Shown: one piece after another, positions 46,884-58,000 of the stretch
Layout: every line of letters starts with the position of its first letter
How positions within the stretch are numbered: the stretch's first letter is position 1
Assembly (NCBI RefSeq): GCF_009690845.1
Contig: NZ_VWSJ01000004.1
Location: forward strand, 50,252 to 114,251
Direction: 5' to 3'
Length of the DNA stretch: 64,000 nucleotides
Origin: Campylobacter portucalensis
GTDB lineage: Bacteria; Campylobacterota; Campylobacteria; Campylobacterales; Campylobacteraceae
Notes under the pieces: model-generated
What the model was told of the DNA's origin: nothing
What the model saw: the letters and a program-made list of their open reading frames with translations, nothing else
Databases searched by the model: none
Translations under genes and position numbers: made by a program

Positions 46884-48140
46884 ATGCAAAATATAGAGTA
46901 TAAATTTAGTTTTAAAGACTCTCTCTTAGGTGCTCAGTTTTTATTTGTTGCTTTTGGTGCTTTAGTATTAATGCCTATTTTATCAGGTCTTGATATAAGC
47001 GTTGCTCTTTTTACTGCTGGAGTTGGAACACTAATTTTTCAATTGATTTGCGGTAAGCAGGTTGTGCCAATTTTTTTAGCAAGCAGTTTCGCTTTTATCG
47101 CTCCGATATCTTTTGCAGTCGAAAATTGGGGACTTCCTGTTGCGATGGGTGGAGTTTTTGCGGCTGGAGTAGTTTATAGTTTGTTTGGAGTTTTTGTTAA
47201 ATTTAAAGGAAAAGCTTTTATAGATAAATACCTTCCACCAATCGTGGTTGGTCCTGTTATTATGACAATTGGCTTAGTACTGAGTCCATCAGCGGTTAAT
47301 ATGGCAATGGCAAGTGGCGATATGCTAGCTAGCTATCAGACTTTAAATCCAAATTTTACTCAAAATGATGCGATGATTATAGCAGGCGTTTCGCTTTTGG
47401 TAACTCTTCTTTGCATAATGTTTGCAAAGGGTATGCTAAAACTTATACCTATATTATTTGGTGTTTTTGCTGGATATATTATGGCCTATTTTTATGGCAT
47501 TGTAGATTTTAGTGCTGTAAAAACAGCTTCTTGGTTTGCTATACCAAATTTTACAACGCCTAAATTTGAATTAAATGCGATGCTTTATATGATTCCTGTA
47601 GTTATAGCTCCTATAATAGAACATATTGGCAATGTGATTGCTATAAGCAACGTTACAAACTACGACTACACAAAAAAGCCAGGTCTTCATAGAACTCTTT
47701 TAGGTGATGGTATAGCAACAAGTGCGGCAGCTTTAGTGGCAGGACCACCTTGTACTACTTATGCAGAAGTTACAGGAGCAGTTCGTTTAACTAGAGCTTT
47801 TAATCCAGCTATAATGACTTGGAGTGCTATTGTTGCTATATTATTGGCTTTTGTGGGCAAGCTTGGTGCTTTAATATCTACCATTCCAGCTTGCGTTTTG
47901 GGCGGCATTATGGTACTTTTATTTGGTATAATTGCAAGCGTTGGTATGGAGACTTTGATTAAAAACAGAGTTGATATGGATGAGCCTAGAAATATGATAA
48001 TCATAGCTTTAATTTTAGTTCCAGCGCTTGGTGGAATGGTGCTTGATCTTGGTTTTGCTAGTTTTTCTCAAATCGGACTCGGAGCGATAGTTGGCGTGAT
48101 TTTAAATTTAATTCTACCTCGTAAAAAATCAAACTCTTAA
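46884..48140 (+). CDS. uraA: Uracil permease (NCS2 family)
   Basis: 418 aa from the ATG at 46884, which follows aaaagga; a start at 46857 would add nine residues with no site. About twelve to fourteen membrane helices. Motifs: FLASSFAFIAPI near residue 70, VIAPIIEHIGNVIAISNV near 245 (substrate-binding Glu) and GPPCTTYAEVTGAVRLTRAFNP. Proton-coupled uracil uptake is the best fit, though other NCS2 proteins move xanthine or urate. Confidence 0.88.
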   Translation: MQNIEYKFSFKDSLLGAQFLFVAFGALVLMPILSGLDISVALFTAGVGTLIFQLICGKQVVPIFLASSFAFIAPISFAVENWGLPVAMGGVFAAGVVYSLFGVFVKFKGKAFIDKYLPPIVVGPVIMTIGLVLSPSAVNMAMASGDMLASYQTLNPNFTQNDAMIIAGVSLLVTLLCIMFAKGMLKLIPILFGVFAGYIMAYFYGIVDFSAVKTASWFAIPNFTTPKFELNAMLYMIPVVIAPIIEHIGNVIAISNVTNYDYTKKPGLHRTLLGDGIATSAAALVAGPPCTTYAEVTGAVRLTRAFNPAIMTWSAIVAILLAFVGKLGALISTIPACVLGGIMVLLFGIIASVGMETLIKNRVDMDEPRNMIIIALILVPALGGMVLDLGFASFSQIGLGAIVGVILNLILPRKKSNS

Positions 48141-48153
48141 TTTATATCAAACA

Positions 48154-48180
48154 AATTTAGCCTTTTAAAGGGCTAAAATT
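48154..48180 (+). terminator. Terminator after uraA
   Basis: Stem aaatttagcc/ggctaaaatt around a ttttaaag loop, 14 nt after the stop codon. Confidence 0.55.
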
Positions 48181-49041
48181 TAGCCTTTAAAGGCGTTAAA
48201 TTTATTAAAGTAGTTTAATTTAGACTCAACAAAACCTAAACTTCAACAAATTAAATTTAAGTTATGATTTTATATATGAAAAAAGTATATTTTTGTTCTC
48301 AAAATTATAAGAAAAATTTTTCTGTATTAATTTATAAGCCATAAAGGTTGCTGAAATTTAAAAAACAATCTTTAAATAAATTTACGAACATTCATAGAGC
48401 TTAAAATTTAGTAGCAAAATTATTTTTAAACACCTCTTTTTTATTTTTTATGTAAAAGTGTCTTGGTAAAACTTGAGCTTAATTGTTAAATTTATGAAAT
48501 ATTTTGACCCTAAAGCCAACTATAGAATTTTTGCAAGTAGATGTTTTAAAGGTAAAAGTGGGTTTTAAATGATATCAATGGAATTAAAATTTGTGAATTT
48601 TAATAATAAAATAGCTAAGTTTAAGGTAGTTAGGAGAAATTTTTGCATTTTAAAGTCCTAGTTTTAGCATATGCTAAATAGTAAAAACTTTATCAAATTT
48701 GATTAAATTTTGTTTGAGTCTATTATGTTTTAAATTTAAACTAATTTAGCACTTATTTTAATGACTAAAATCTTAATTTACTATTTTTGTATGTCTAAAT
48801 TTTAGTGAAAATACGCAAATTTTAGTAATTTTTGTTAAGTTATTTGTTATCATCTCATTAAATTATTTTTAATTATATTTCATTTCAACAAAACTTTTGT
48901 TTTTAGAATCTCATTTATTTTTCATATCAACATAACCTATTAGCAAATAAAAGTATCTTTTAAATAATAAAATTGCATCTTGTATATTTTAAATTTTAAT
49001 TTTTCAGTACGATACGTTTTAAATGTGTTGAGGTTTGAAAA
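48181..49041. other. Non-coding spacer with decayed dispersed repeat (copy C, inverted)
   Basis: No gene. 48226-48690 read on the minus strand parallels 35884-36297 in patch order and content (copy B), so the same ancestral segment sits here in the opposite orientation. Confidence 0.55.
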
Positions 49042-49890
49042 TTAAATTTTAGATAAATTTAGATTAAAAGCCTTTGTGCTTATCATAACATTATCACCAA
49101 CCTTAATATCTTCAAGATCACAAACTACTACTTGAGTGAGTTGCTGTGCTATGGATATGGTTACTAAAAATACACAATCAATCCTCTGTATCTCTAGCAC
49201 ACGCCCATAAAAAGCAAATTTTTGACTACCCTTTGTTTTTAGTAAAATTTGTTTTGGCGTGCCGATATTTGTAAATTTACCACCCTCTAAAATCGCCATA
49301 CGATTGGCTAATTTATATATTTCATCGCTATCGTGGCTTATTAAAATCGTAGTGATATTAAATTCTTTGTGAATTTTTAAAATTTCATCTTGTAATTTTG
49401 ATCTCAAATTTACATCAAGTGCTGATAATGGTTCATCTAAAAGCAAAATTTTAGGCATTCTCATCACTGCTCTACCTAAAGCCACTCTTTGCTTTTGTCC
49501 TCCGCTCAACGTGTGTGGTTTGCGATTTTTAAGTTTTGTTAAATCCAGCAGAGATAAAATTTTATCGCATAGAAATTTATCTTGATTTGCAAAAAGTAAA
49601 TTTCTCTCAACACTTAAATTCTCAAATAAAGCATAATCTTGAAATACAAAGCCTATGCTTCTTTTTTGAGGTGGCAAAAATACCTTATCATCTTGATAAA
49701 TTTCATTATCTACTTTTATATAAGCTTTGCTTTTCTCAAGTCCAGCCAAACACCTAAGTATTGTTGTTTTACCGCTTCCGCTATCTCCGCTTAAAGCTAA
49801 AAATTCACCATTTTCTAACTTCATAGAGACATCTAAATTTAAAACTCCATTAACGCCTAAAAGCTCTTTTTTTATACTAAATTCTATCAT
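49042..49890 (-). CDS. modC: Molybdate ABC transporter ATP-binding protein
   Basis: 282 aa from the ATG at 49890; upstream in-frame starts lie inside modB. ABC motifs: Walker A SGDSGSGKTTIL, signature HTLSGGQKQRVALGRA, Walker B ILLLDEPLSALD and H-loop ISHDSDE. The C-terminal part (from about 215) fits a TOBE-like domain, as in ModC. It powers molybdate import. Overlaps modB by 14 nt. Confidence 0.9.
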   Translation of the reverse strand: MIEFSIKKELLGVNGVLNLDVSMKLENGEFLALSGDSGSGKTTILRCLAGLEKSKAYIKVDNEIYQDDKVFLPPQKRSIGFVFQDYALFENLSVERNLLFANQDKFLCDKILSLLDLTKLKNRKPHTLSGGQKQRVALGRAVMRMPKILLLDEPLSALDVNLRSKLQDEILKIHKEFNITTILISHDSDEIYKLANRMAILEGGKFTNIGTPKQILLKTKGSQKFAFYGRVLEIQRIDCVFLVTISIAQQLTQVVVCDLEDIKVGDNVMISTKAFNLNLSKI

Positions 49891-50563
49891 TTTTCTCACT
49901 AAATTTATTTTTTTGTTTTTGATTAAAAGCATAAACGCCAAAAAGCACTAAAAAGCTCATCCCAAGCATTATTAAGCTATAGATATGTGCAGATTTGTAG
50001 TCTAATATCTCTACAAATTCATACACGGCGATACTTGCTACTTTTGTTTGTTTTTCTATACTACCGCCAACCATTAAAATTATCCCAAATTCTCCTATAC
50101 AGTGAGCAAAAGTTATAACAATAGCAGTTAATATCGATGGTTTTATATTAGGTAGTGCTATTTGAGTGATAGTTTTTAATCTACCTTTACCGCAAAGATA
50201 TGAAGCTTCTATCATATTTTTATTTAGGCTTTCAAATCCGCTAAGTAAAGGTCCAAACATAAAAGGAAGAGAGTAAATGCAACTTGCAAATAAAATCCCT
50301 TCAAAGCTAAAAACAAGATCTAAACCAAAATTATCGTGTAAAAATTTACCTAAAAATGAATTTTTAGAAAAAGCCAATAGTATATAAAACCCCATCACAG
50401 TTGGTGGCACTACGATTGGCAGAGTGCAAACGCTCTGTATTAAGGGCTTAAATTTACTACTGCTTTGACTTAATACCCAAGCTAGAGGTATTGTTATAAA
50501 AAACAAAATCGCAGTTGTCAAGAAAGCTAGCTTAAAAGATATCATAAATGGCGTAAAATCCAT
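49877..50563 (-). CDS. modB: Molybdate ABC transporter permease
   Basis: 228 aa from the ATG at 50563, one nucleotide past the stop of the mop gene; the GTG at 50581 would overlap it. Five to six membrane helices with the binding-protein-dependent transport signature EASYLCGKGRLKTITQIALP (the EAA loop). The second helix region LPIVVPPTVMGFYILLAF is typical ModB. Confidence 0.92.
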   Translation of the reverse strand: MDFTPFMISFKLAFLTTAILFFITIPLAWVLSQSSSKFKPLIQSVCTLPIVVPPTVMGFYILLAFSKNSFLGKFLHDNFGLDLVFSFEGILFASCIYSLPFMFGPLLSGFESLNKNMIEASYLCGKGRLKTITQIALPNIKPSILTAIVITFAHCIGEFGIILMVGGSIEKQTKVASIAVYEFVEILDYKSAHIYSLIMLGMSFLVLFGVYAFNQKQKNKFSEKNDRI

Positions 50564-50564
50564 C

Positions 50565-50939
50565 TCACACCACAAACACATCGCTAGCTTTTATTAAAAA
50601 TGACACTTCATCGCCGATTTGAAGATCTAATCTATTAGCAGAACTAGTAGTGATCAAACTCTCTATTTTAATTCCGTCTTTATCACCCACAATCTTACTT
50701 AAAACTTCCCCTTTTTCTATATCTTTTATCTTGACTTTTATATTGTTTGAGTGGCTAAATTCACCATTCTTAGCTACTGCTACGCTACTTTTTTTGAAGC
50801 CTATTTCATTTATTTTTGATTTTTGATTTGCAACCACTACGCAAGAGATTTGACCCACATCGCTATTAAGTAAAATTTCTTGCACCCCACCATCTCCTCT
50901 AACCTCTAAAACCTTAGCATTAAATTTATTCATATCCAT
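50565..50939 (-). CDS. Di-TOBE (Mop) molybdate-binding protein
   Basis: 124 aa, two TOBE/Mop-like repeats (residues about 1-60 and 65-124; the second reads VGDKDGIKIESLITTSSANRLDLQIGDEVSFLIKASDV). No helix-turn-helix. Binds molybdate or tungstate in the cytoplasm, as storage or to sense supply. It overlaps modA by 14 nt and touches modB, so it is part of the modA-mop-modB-modC operon. Confidence 0.82.
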   Translation of the reverse strand: MDMNKFNAKVLEVRGDGGVQEILLNSDVGQISCVVVANQKSKINEIGFKKSSVAVAKNGEFSHSNNIKVKIKDIEKGEVLSKIVGDKDGIKIESLITTSSANRLDLQIGDEVSFLIKASDVFVV

Positions 50940-51660
50940 ACCTTTTAAAAATTTCTTTTGCTTTTTTACTTTTTAAGAAGTTGTAAAAGTCTTTTGCAAG
51001 TTTATTGTTTTCATACTCTTTTAACAAAATCATTCCTTGATCTAGGGGTTTGTATAAATTTCTATTTACTTCTATAAAATTTTCACCCTTTTTATATACA
51101 TTTTTTCCTATTAAGGCCGATTTTGCTATAAAGCCTATATCTGCTGCACCGCTTAATACGTGTGGCATTACTCCAGAAATACTTCCTGCATAGACTAATT
51201 TATCTTTTATATCTTCATAAATTTTAGCCTCTTGAAAAGCCTGTTTTGATGCTATTCCATAAGGTGCTGTTTTTGTGTTAGCTACTGATATTTTTTTTAT
51301 ATTTTCATCTTTTAAGATTTCAAGTCCTCTATTTAGCTCTTTTTCATCAGCACTAAACATCACTAAAACACCCCTAGCATAAATTTCAGGCTGATTTTTA
51401 CTGTAACCATTTTTATATAAATCATTAGCAAAGTCCATATTTGCTGCCATAAATATAGCGTAATTTGCTCCAGATTTAATTTGTGAGTTTAATTTACCAC
51501 TACTACCCAAAGAGACCACTATATCATCATTTTTTCTGTCTTTTAAAAATTCTTTTTTTAACTCATCAAAAACATATCCTAAATTAGCTGCAGCTGCTAC
51601 TCGTATCTCATCAGCAAATAAAACATAAGTGCTTAAAAATATAATTGCTAACCATTTCAC
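50926..51660 (-). CDS. modA: Molybdate-binding periplasmic protein
   Basis: 244 aa from the GTG at 51660, which follows aagggggat; an upstream ATG at 51714 would put 18 residues ahead of the signal peptide. The signal is KWLAIIFLSTYVLFAD. The ModA start VAAAANLGYVFDELKKEF and SLGSSGKLNSQIKSGA (oxyanion-binding serines) are clear. It delivers molybdate to ModBC for the formate dehydrogenase cofactor. Confidence 0.9.
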   Translation of the reverse strand: MKWLAIIFLSTYVLFADEIRVAAAANLGYVFDELKKEFLKDRKNDDIVVSLGSSGKLNSQIKSGANYAIFMAANMDFANDLYKNGYSKNQPEIYARGVLVMFSADEKELNRGLEILKDENIKKISVANTKTAPYGIASKQAFQEAKIYEDIKDKLVYAGSISGVMPHVLSGAADIGFIAKSALIGKNVYKKGENFIEVNRNLYKPLDQGMILLKEYENNKLAKDFYNFLKSKKAKEIFKRYGYE

Positions 51661-51714
51661 CTTAAAATCCCCCTTATTTGTAAAGTTTGTAAATAGAATT
51701 TTATAAAAATACAA

Positions 51715-52034
51715 CTTAAAAAGAGATAAATTTTAAGCTAAAATAAATTTTTAAAATGAAATTTAGATGAAATTTGCTACTAAATTTCTTATATTTTTAA
51801 ATTATTTCTTGCCAATTAATACACTTTATAATTAATATATGAAATTTTTCAATTATATTTACTAAATTTTTATTAAAATTTAAAAAATCGTTTTTTTTTT
51901 TTTTGATTTTTTCCCATTATTGGCTTATTGCAGAATATAAATTTTTATTTTTTACATTTTTTTAATTTTATTTTTATAAAAACAAAGTATTATTAGCCAA
52001 AAAATAATTAAAAATTTAAGGAGAAAAATTATCA
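51715..52034 (+). promoter_or_regulatory. Upstream region of the adhesin gene with a 14-T tract
   Basis: No gene. A run of 14 T at 51891-51904 lies about 130 nt before the adhesin start and about 30 nt before a possible -10 (tataaa near 51936). Long homopolymers here may change promoter strength by slippage. The Shine-Dalgarno aaggag is at 52018-52023. Confidence 0.45.
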
Positions 52035-55000
52035 ATGACTGATAAATTTACTAAAAACACTACTACCCCCCCCCTATTTTTTATTTTTTATTTCTTATAC
52101 TAAAACTTGTCTTGCTTTAGCTGCTATTTTAGCACTAACTACCAATTCTTATGGCAGATGGTCAGATAATGGAGCTGTTACTTCTACAAATAGTAGCTCT
52201 GATCAACAAGATTCGATAGGGATATATAAAAGTTGGCATGAAGGAGGCGTAGAACATTTAAAAAATGGCTTTAATTCTGGTTTATCTCATAAATTTGTGG
52301 CACTCAATCTATCAGATGATTGGGCGATGTCAAATAATTATTCAAATAATGATGGTTTAACAAAAGTTGGCACCAGATCTATCGCTATAGGCTGGAATTC
52401 GGCTTCAGCGGGACAAAATAGCGTAACTATAGGTGCTGATTCTATGGCTATAAAATTTAACAAAGATAATATTGATCCATTAAATCTTTCTATATCTAAA
52501 AATAATAAAACATACTGGGAAAAAATGTTTGAAAAAGGTCAATATATAAACAATGTTACCATAGTTGGTTCTAAATCATATGCTGAATTAGAAGGTTCGG
52601 TTGTTATCGGTCATGGTTCTATAGCTGAGGAAAATCCATCCACAAACAAAAAAGATGATAGCCAACAAATATGGCATAAAGGAGAATCTGTCGTGATTGG
52701 CACCCATTCCAAAACGCGCGGGAATCAAGCTGTGGCAGTTGGCTCTCATACATACGCAGAAGATCACTCTGTAGCTGTAGGTAATGAAGTATTTGCAAAA
52801 GGTCAAGGCTCTATTGCTATAGGTAGTGCAGTGAGTTCTGTATATACAGATTTTGTATATGAACAAGATGTTGAATATTTGCAAGACGTTTATGCAATGA
52901 CTTTTAATAAACTTAACGAAGATGGCTCTTTTAGTGCCTTAAACCCAATAGGCAAGGATCATTATGGTTTTGAAATGAAAAATGGTAAGCTAGATAGACA
53001 CTATATAAATTGGGCTAAGAAGTCTCCAACTATTGCAACGAAAGAAGGCTCTATTGCTTTAGGTACAAGGGTTTTATCTACAGGCTTAGGCTCTATTGCT
53101 GTTGGACCAAATTCTTCAGCTCTTAAAGATTATTCTACGGCTATTGGTACGTATTCTAGAGCTGTTGGTGTTGGTGCTACTGCATTTGGTAGTTTTACAA
53201 AAGTTTTAGCAGATCAATCAGTTGCTGTAGGAAATTCTATAGATGTTTTAAAAAAAGGCGGTATGGCATATGGATACAAAGCGAAAAGTGGCGGGGAGAA
53301 CTCTATTGCTATTGGTTCAAATGTTTTTGCCAATATACAAATGGATTATTTTAATGCAGAGACAAACAATGGTAATAATTATGATAAACAAGGGTATGGA
53401 ATACCAGGACATGCACTAATAAAAGATGAAATTCATACCGCTCAAAATCAAGAATTAAAATTTTCATCTATTACAGATAATTTTGATAGTATTTTAGAAG
53501 GGCACGAAATTGTAAAACATGATGACACATTTAATAATCAAAAAGCACAGCACAATAAAGGACTTAAGACTGAGTTGCTTGTAAATGCACATAACGCAGT
53601 TGATGATAAAGATAAATTTGATCAATATATGAAAAAAATAGAAGAAGAATTTAAAGATATAGATAAAGATGGAGTTATCAATCTTTTAGATTATCAAAGA
53701 AAAATTTATGGAAATAATATTGATCAACCTGGTTATAAACTTAATCTAAAATCCAGAAATTGGATAGCAGTAGAAGATGGTAGTAAAAACGCTATCACTA
53801 TTGGTACAAATTCAGCCTCTAACGGCAACAACGCTATAGCTATTGGAACAGGTGTTTTTTCTAGAAGGGATAACTCAATGGCTCTAGGCTCTTATTCTTA
53901 TGCTTTACATTATAATTCAATGTCAATTGGTGTTTTATCTAGAGCATTTTCTAGAAATTCAATGGCTTTAGGTGTTGGTTCTGGGGTTGATTTTAATTCA
54001 GAAGGTTCAATGGCTATTGGTATGGGTGCTTTAGTGCCACAAGATAACAAAAATTCTATAGCCTTAGGATACAAATCTATAGTTGATTATACGAAAGAAG
54101 ATTATAAAAAACAAGCATGGATTCCTAAAGGAAGCTATGTTGTTCCTACTAGCCAACATATAGGTATAATCTCAGTAGGCTCAAAAGGAGCTGAAAGACG
54201 TATAACAAACGTAGCTGCAGGTGCATTGGATTCTGATGCTGTTAATGTAGAGCAAATAAGAGCTTTAGAAGAGAGAATAAATATAAATATAGGTGATTTA
54301 GAATTTAGGGATATGAGCAGTTCAAATTATATCTCTGTAAAATTAGATAAGGAAGATAAAGGTAAGCTAGATAGAGTAAAAATATTAAGACAATATATGA
54401 ATTTAAAAGCTAAATATTTAACTATAATAGCAAATAACAAGAACGATGACGGTGAGGTTAAAAATCCAGAGATAAATGAACTAGCTCAAAAGATAAATGA
54501 AAAAATATTAGAGATAGAAGAGCAAGCTCAAAAGAATTATAAAGATTTTGATACTATGGTTAAAAATATTTTTCAAGATGAAAATACTCAAATCCAGAAA
54601 CTAAAAGTTACAGATAAAAACACCTCAAAAGAAATCTTAAATGCCATAAAAACTAATCTAGACAAAGATTTGGAAAAATTAGCCAAAAAAGAAGAAGAGA
54701 TCAAAAAGAAGATAACAACAAACTACCTAAATGATGGAGCAGAAGGAAATCACTCATTAGCATTTGGATACAAAGCAAGAGCTAAGGCAAACGAAGCCAT
54801 AGCTCTTGGCTCATACTCTAATGCAGATAGAAACGGCTCAGGTGTATTTAAAAATGACAATATAACTTTAAGTAATGGGGCTTCTAGAGGTGGCAATAGC
54901 AAAAACTACTACATACCTACCTTAAACGGCTCAAGTTCATTATCAAACAACAAAGACAATAACGCTACATGGAACGCTACTCTTGGAGCTTTAGCCATAG

Positions 55001-58000
55001 GTGATCCAGATAAAAATTTCACACGTCAAATCACAGGCGTAGCAGCAGGTTTAAAAGATACCGATGCAGTTAATATAGCTCAATTAAAAGAGACTATAAA
55101 TTTAATCAAAAGTGGCGGAACTCAAACAGCCCAAAACGCAAAAGGCATCGATATAAAAGATGCAAATTCAAGCGAAAACAACATCACAATCTCTAAAGAA
55201 AAAGGCATTGTTATAGAAAATAACGACAATAATACAACCATAGGAAAAGATGGCATTAAAGTTGTAAATAAAGAGGGCAACACAACCATTATAAATAAAA
55301 ATGGTATAAATATCACTACAAATGATAATAACTCAAGCACAAATATAAACCCAGCTAAAATAGTATTAAAGAGATTAGATGGTGATAGAAATTTAACAGC
55401 TACCATAACTCCAGATGATATAAACTTCACAAATTCTAAAGATCATAATCAAACCTATCTAGGTAAAAATGGCTTAATCATCCAAAGAGGTAGTAATAAA
55501 ATCACTCTTAATGAAAACGGCCTTGATCTAAACGGTACTGATATTAAAAACGCTAAAAATGGCTTTTTAAAATTTGCAGGCGATAATAATCAAAGTGATG
55601 AAAATATCTCTACCATTAAATTTGGAGAGATTCTTAAAATAAGCGGCGGCGAAAGTAATCAAAGCAAAACCACATCAGGAAATATCGGAGTATTTGCAAA
55701 AAAAGATGGTAACCTAAGCATCCGCCTTGCAAAAGATATAAATTTAACAGATAACGGTAGCATATTCTTTGGTGATAAAGATACAAATTTAAGCAAAAAA
55801 GGGCTATTTGTTAAAGCAGATGGCAATATCACAAGCCTAACTAAAGATGGCTTTAAATTTGAAAACAACGAAACAAACACAACCATCAATAAACAAGGCA
55901 TTAAAGTTGTTACAAAAGATGCAAACACCACAATCAAAGACGGCTTTAAATTTATCACCCTTGAAAATAACATAACAATCGATAAAGATAGCTTTAAATT
56001 TACAGCTAAAGATGGAAATAGCACAACCATAAATAAAGATGGTTTTATAGTTTTAAATAAAGATAAAAACACGACCATAAAACCAGGCGAGATAAGTTTA
56101 TTTGAAAAAGATAGCAAACCAAAAACCATCCTCTCAACAAATGAGATTAAATTTATCTCTGCTAATGATAAAAACATAACTTCTCTTGGCAATAAAGGTC
56201 TATTTATCCCAAGCATAAATGGTGGTAACATCACAATCACAAAAGATGGAATCGACCTAAATGGCACAGAGATAAAGGGCTTTAAAAATGGCTACTTAAA
56301 ATTTGTAAGCGATGAAAAAGATAAAAACACAACCATAAATCTTGGCAACACTCTTAAAATAAGCGGAGGCGAAAGTAACCAAAGCAAAACTACATCAGGA
56401 AATATCGGAGTATTTGCAAACAGTGATGGCAATATAAGTATTAAACTCTCAAAAGATATAAATTTAACAAATAGTGGTAGCATATTCTTTGGTGATAAAA
56501 ACACAAGCTTAAGCAAAAATGGCTTAGTTATAAACAAAGATAGCAATTCTTCAAATTTAACAGCAAGCAGATTAGAGTTAAAATCTCAAGATAAAAACGC
56601 AAGCTATAGTGCTAATGGAGTTGAATTGAAATTTAAAGAATCAAATGGCTCTATCACCACAATTACTTTAAATAAAGATGGTTTAGATTTAGGCGGTAAG
56701 GCATTGAAAAATTTAGGTGAAGGAAATTTATCAAAAGGAAGCAAAGAAGCTGTTACAGGTGGTCAGCTATATGAGGCATTGAATGGAAAAGGCGGTATCA
56801 AAGAGGCGTCTAATAAAATAAAAGAGCTTATAGGATCAGAATTTATAGATGATAATGGCACATTTAAAGAGGGTGCTTTAAATACAAATTTAAGCAGTAA
56901 TCAAGGCATAATTGAAAATAAAAACATTATCCAAGCCATAAATAACCTAAATTTACACGGAACTAAATTCTTCCACGTAAATAGCGATGCTAAAGTATAT
57001 GGCGAAAAAAATAGCAGCAAGAAAGATAATTATGACTCTGCAGCAAATTCATATGGGGCTATATCTATAGGCATTAATGCTAAAGTTAATGAAAATTCTT
57101 GGAATTCAATCTCAATGGGTAGAGATTCAAATGTAACTGGTGCAAACTCTATATCTATAGGATTTGGAAATAGAGTTGTTGGATTTGGCTCAGGTGCTAT
57201 AGGCGATCCAAGCTTTGTAGAAGCAAACAGCTCTTACTCAATTGGAAATAACAACAAAATTTATGCAAACTCAAGCTTTGCTTTAGGAAATTTTATAGAA
57301 ATAGGAAAAGACAAAAACTCAACAAAAGAGATTTCAAACGCCTTAGCTTTAGGTGATCACTCAAAAGTAAAAGTAGCTTTTGGAGTAGCATTGGGTGCAA
57401 ATTCTAATGCCGACACAGAGGCTTTTATTATAAAAGATGAAAAAGAAAATGACTACAAAACAGGGTTTGATCCATTATCGAATGCAGATACATTAGAAAA
57501 AAATATGGCTTTAAAAGATATTGAAAAAGATATTGTAGATAAGCTAGCACAAGCTCATAAAGATTTAAATGAGAAAAAGTCTGAACTTTTAAATGCTAAG
57601 ATTGCACACAATGAAGCTAAATTAAAACAATCAGAAGCTCAAATGATTATTAAAGATATTGAGATTGAATTAGCTCAACTTGAAGCTAGAAATAAAACAA
57701 ATGAGAATTTAATTGCTAAACTTGAAAAAGAAGTTAAGTCTGCTAATGGAAGCAATAATACAGCTTCTCAAGATAGGATTACAAAACTCAAAAAAGATCA
57801 AGAGATTTATAAAAAGCGTCAAGAAGAGCTTGAAAAAAAGAAAAAAGAAACTCAAGAGCAAAAAGAACAATTTGCTAAAGAACTTGTAGTTGCACAAACA
57901 AAAGTTGAAGAAGCAACTAAAAAAGTTGAAGATAGTCAAAACACATTGTTAATCGCTCTCAAAGACGACAAAGCCAAAAATATATCAACTTGGATATCAA

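Noticed and set aside
55659..56267. 202-codon open frame on the minus strand under the adhesin gene
   Set aside because: It mirrors the repetitive codons of the stalk on the plus strand, has no Shine-Dalgarno and reads as low-complexity hydrophobic repeats.
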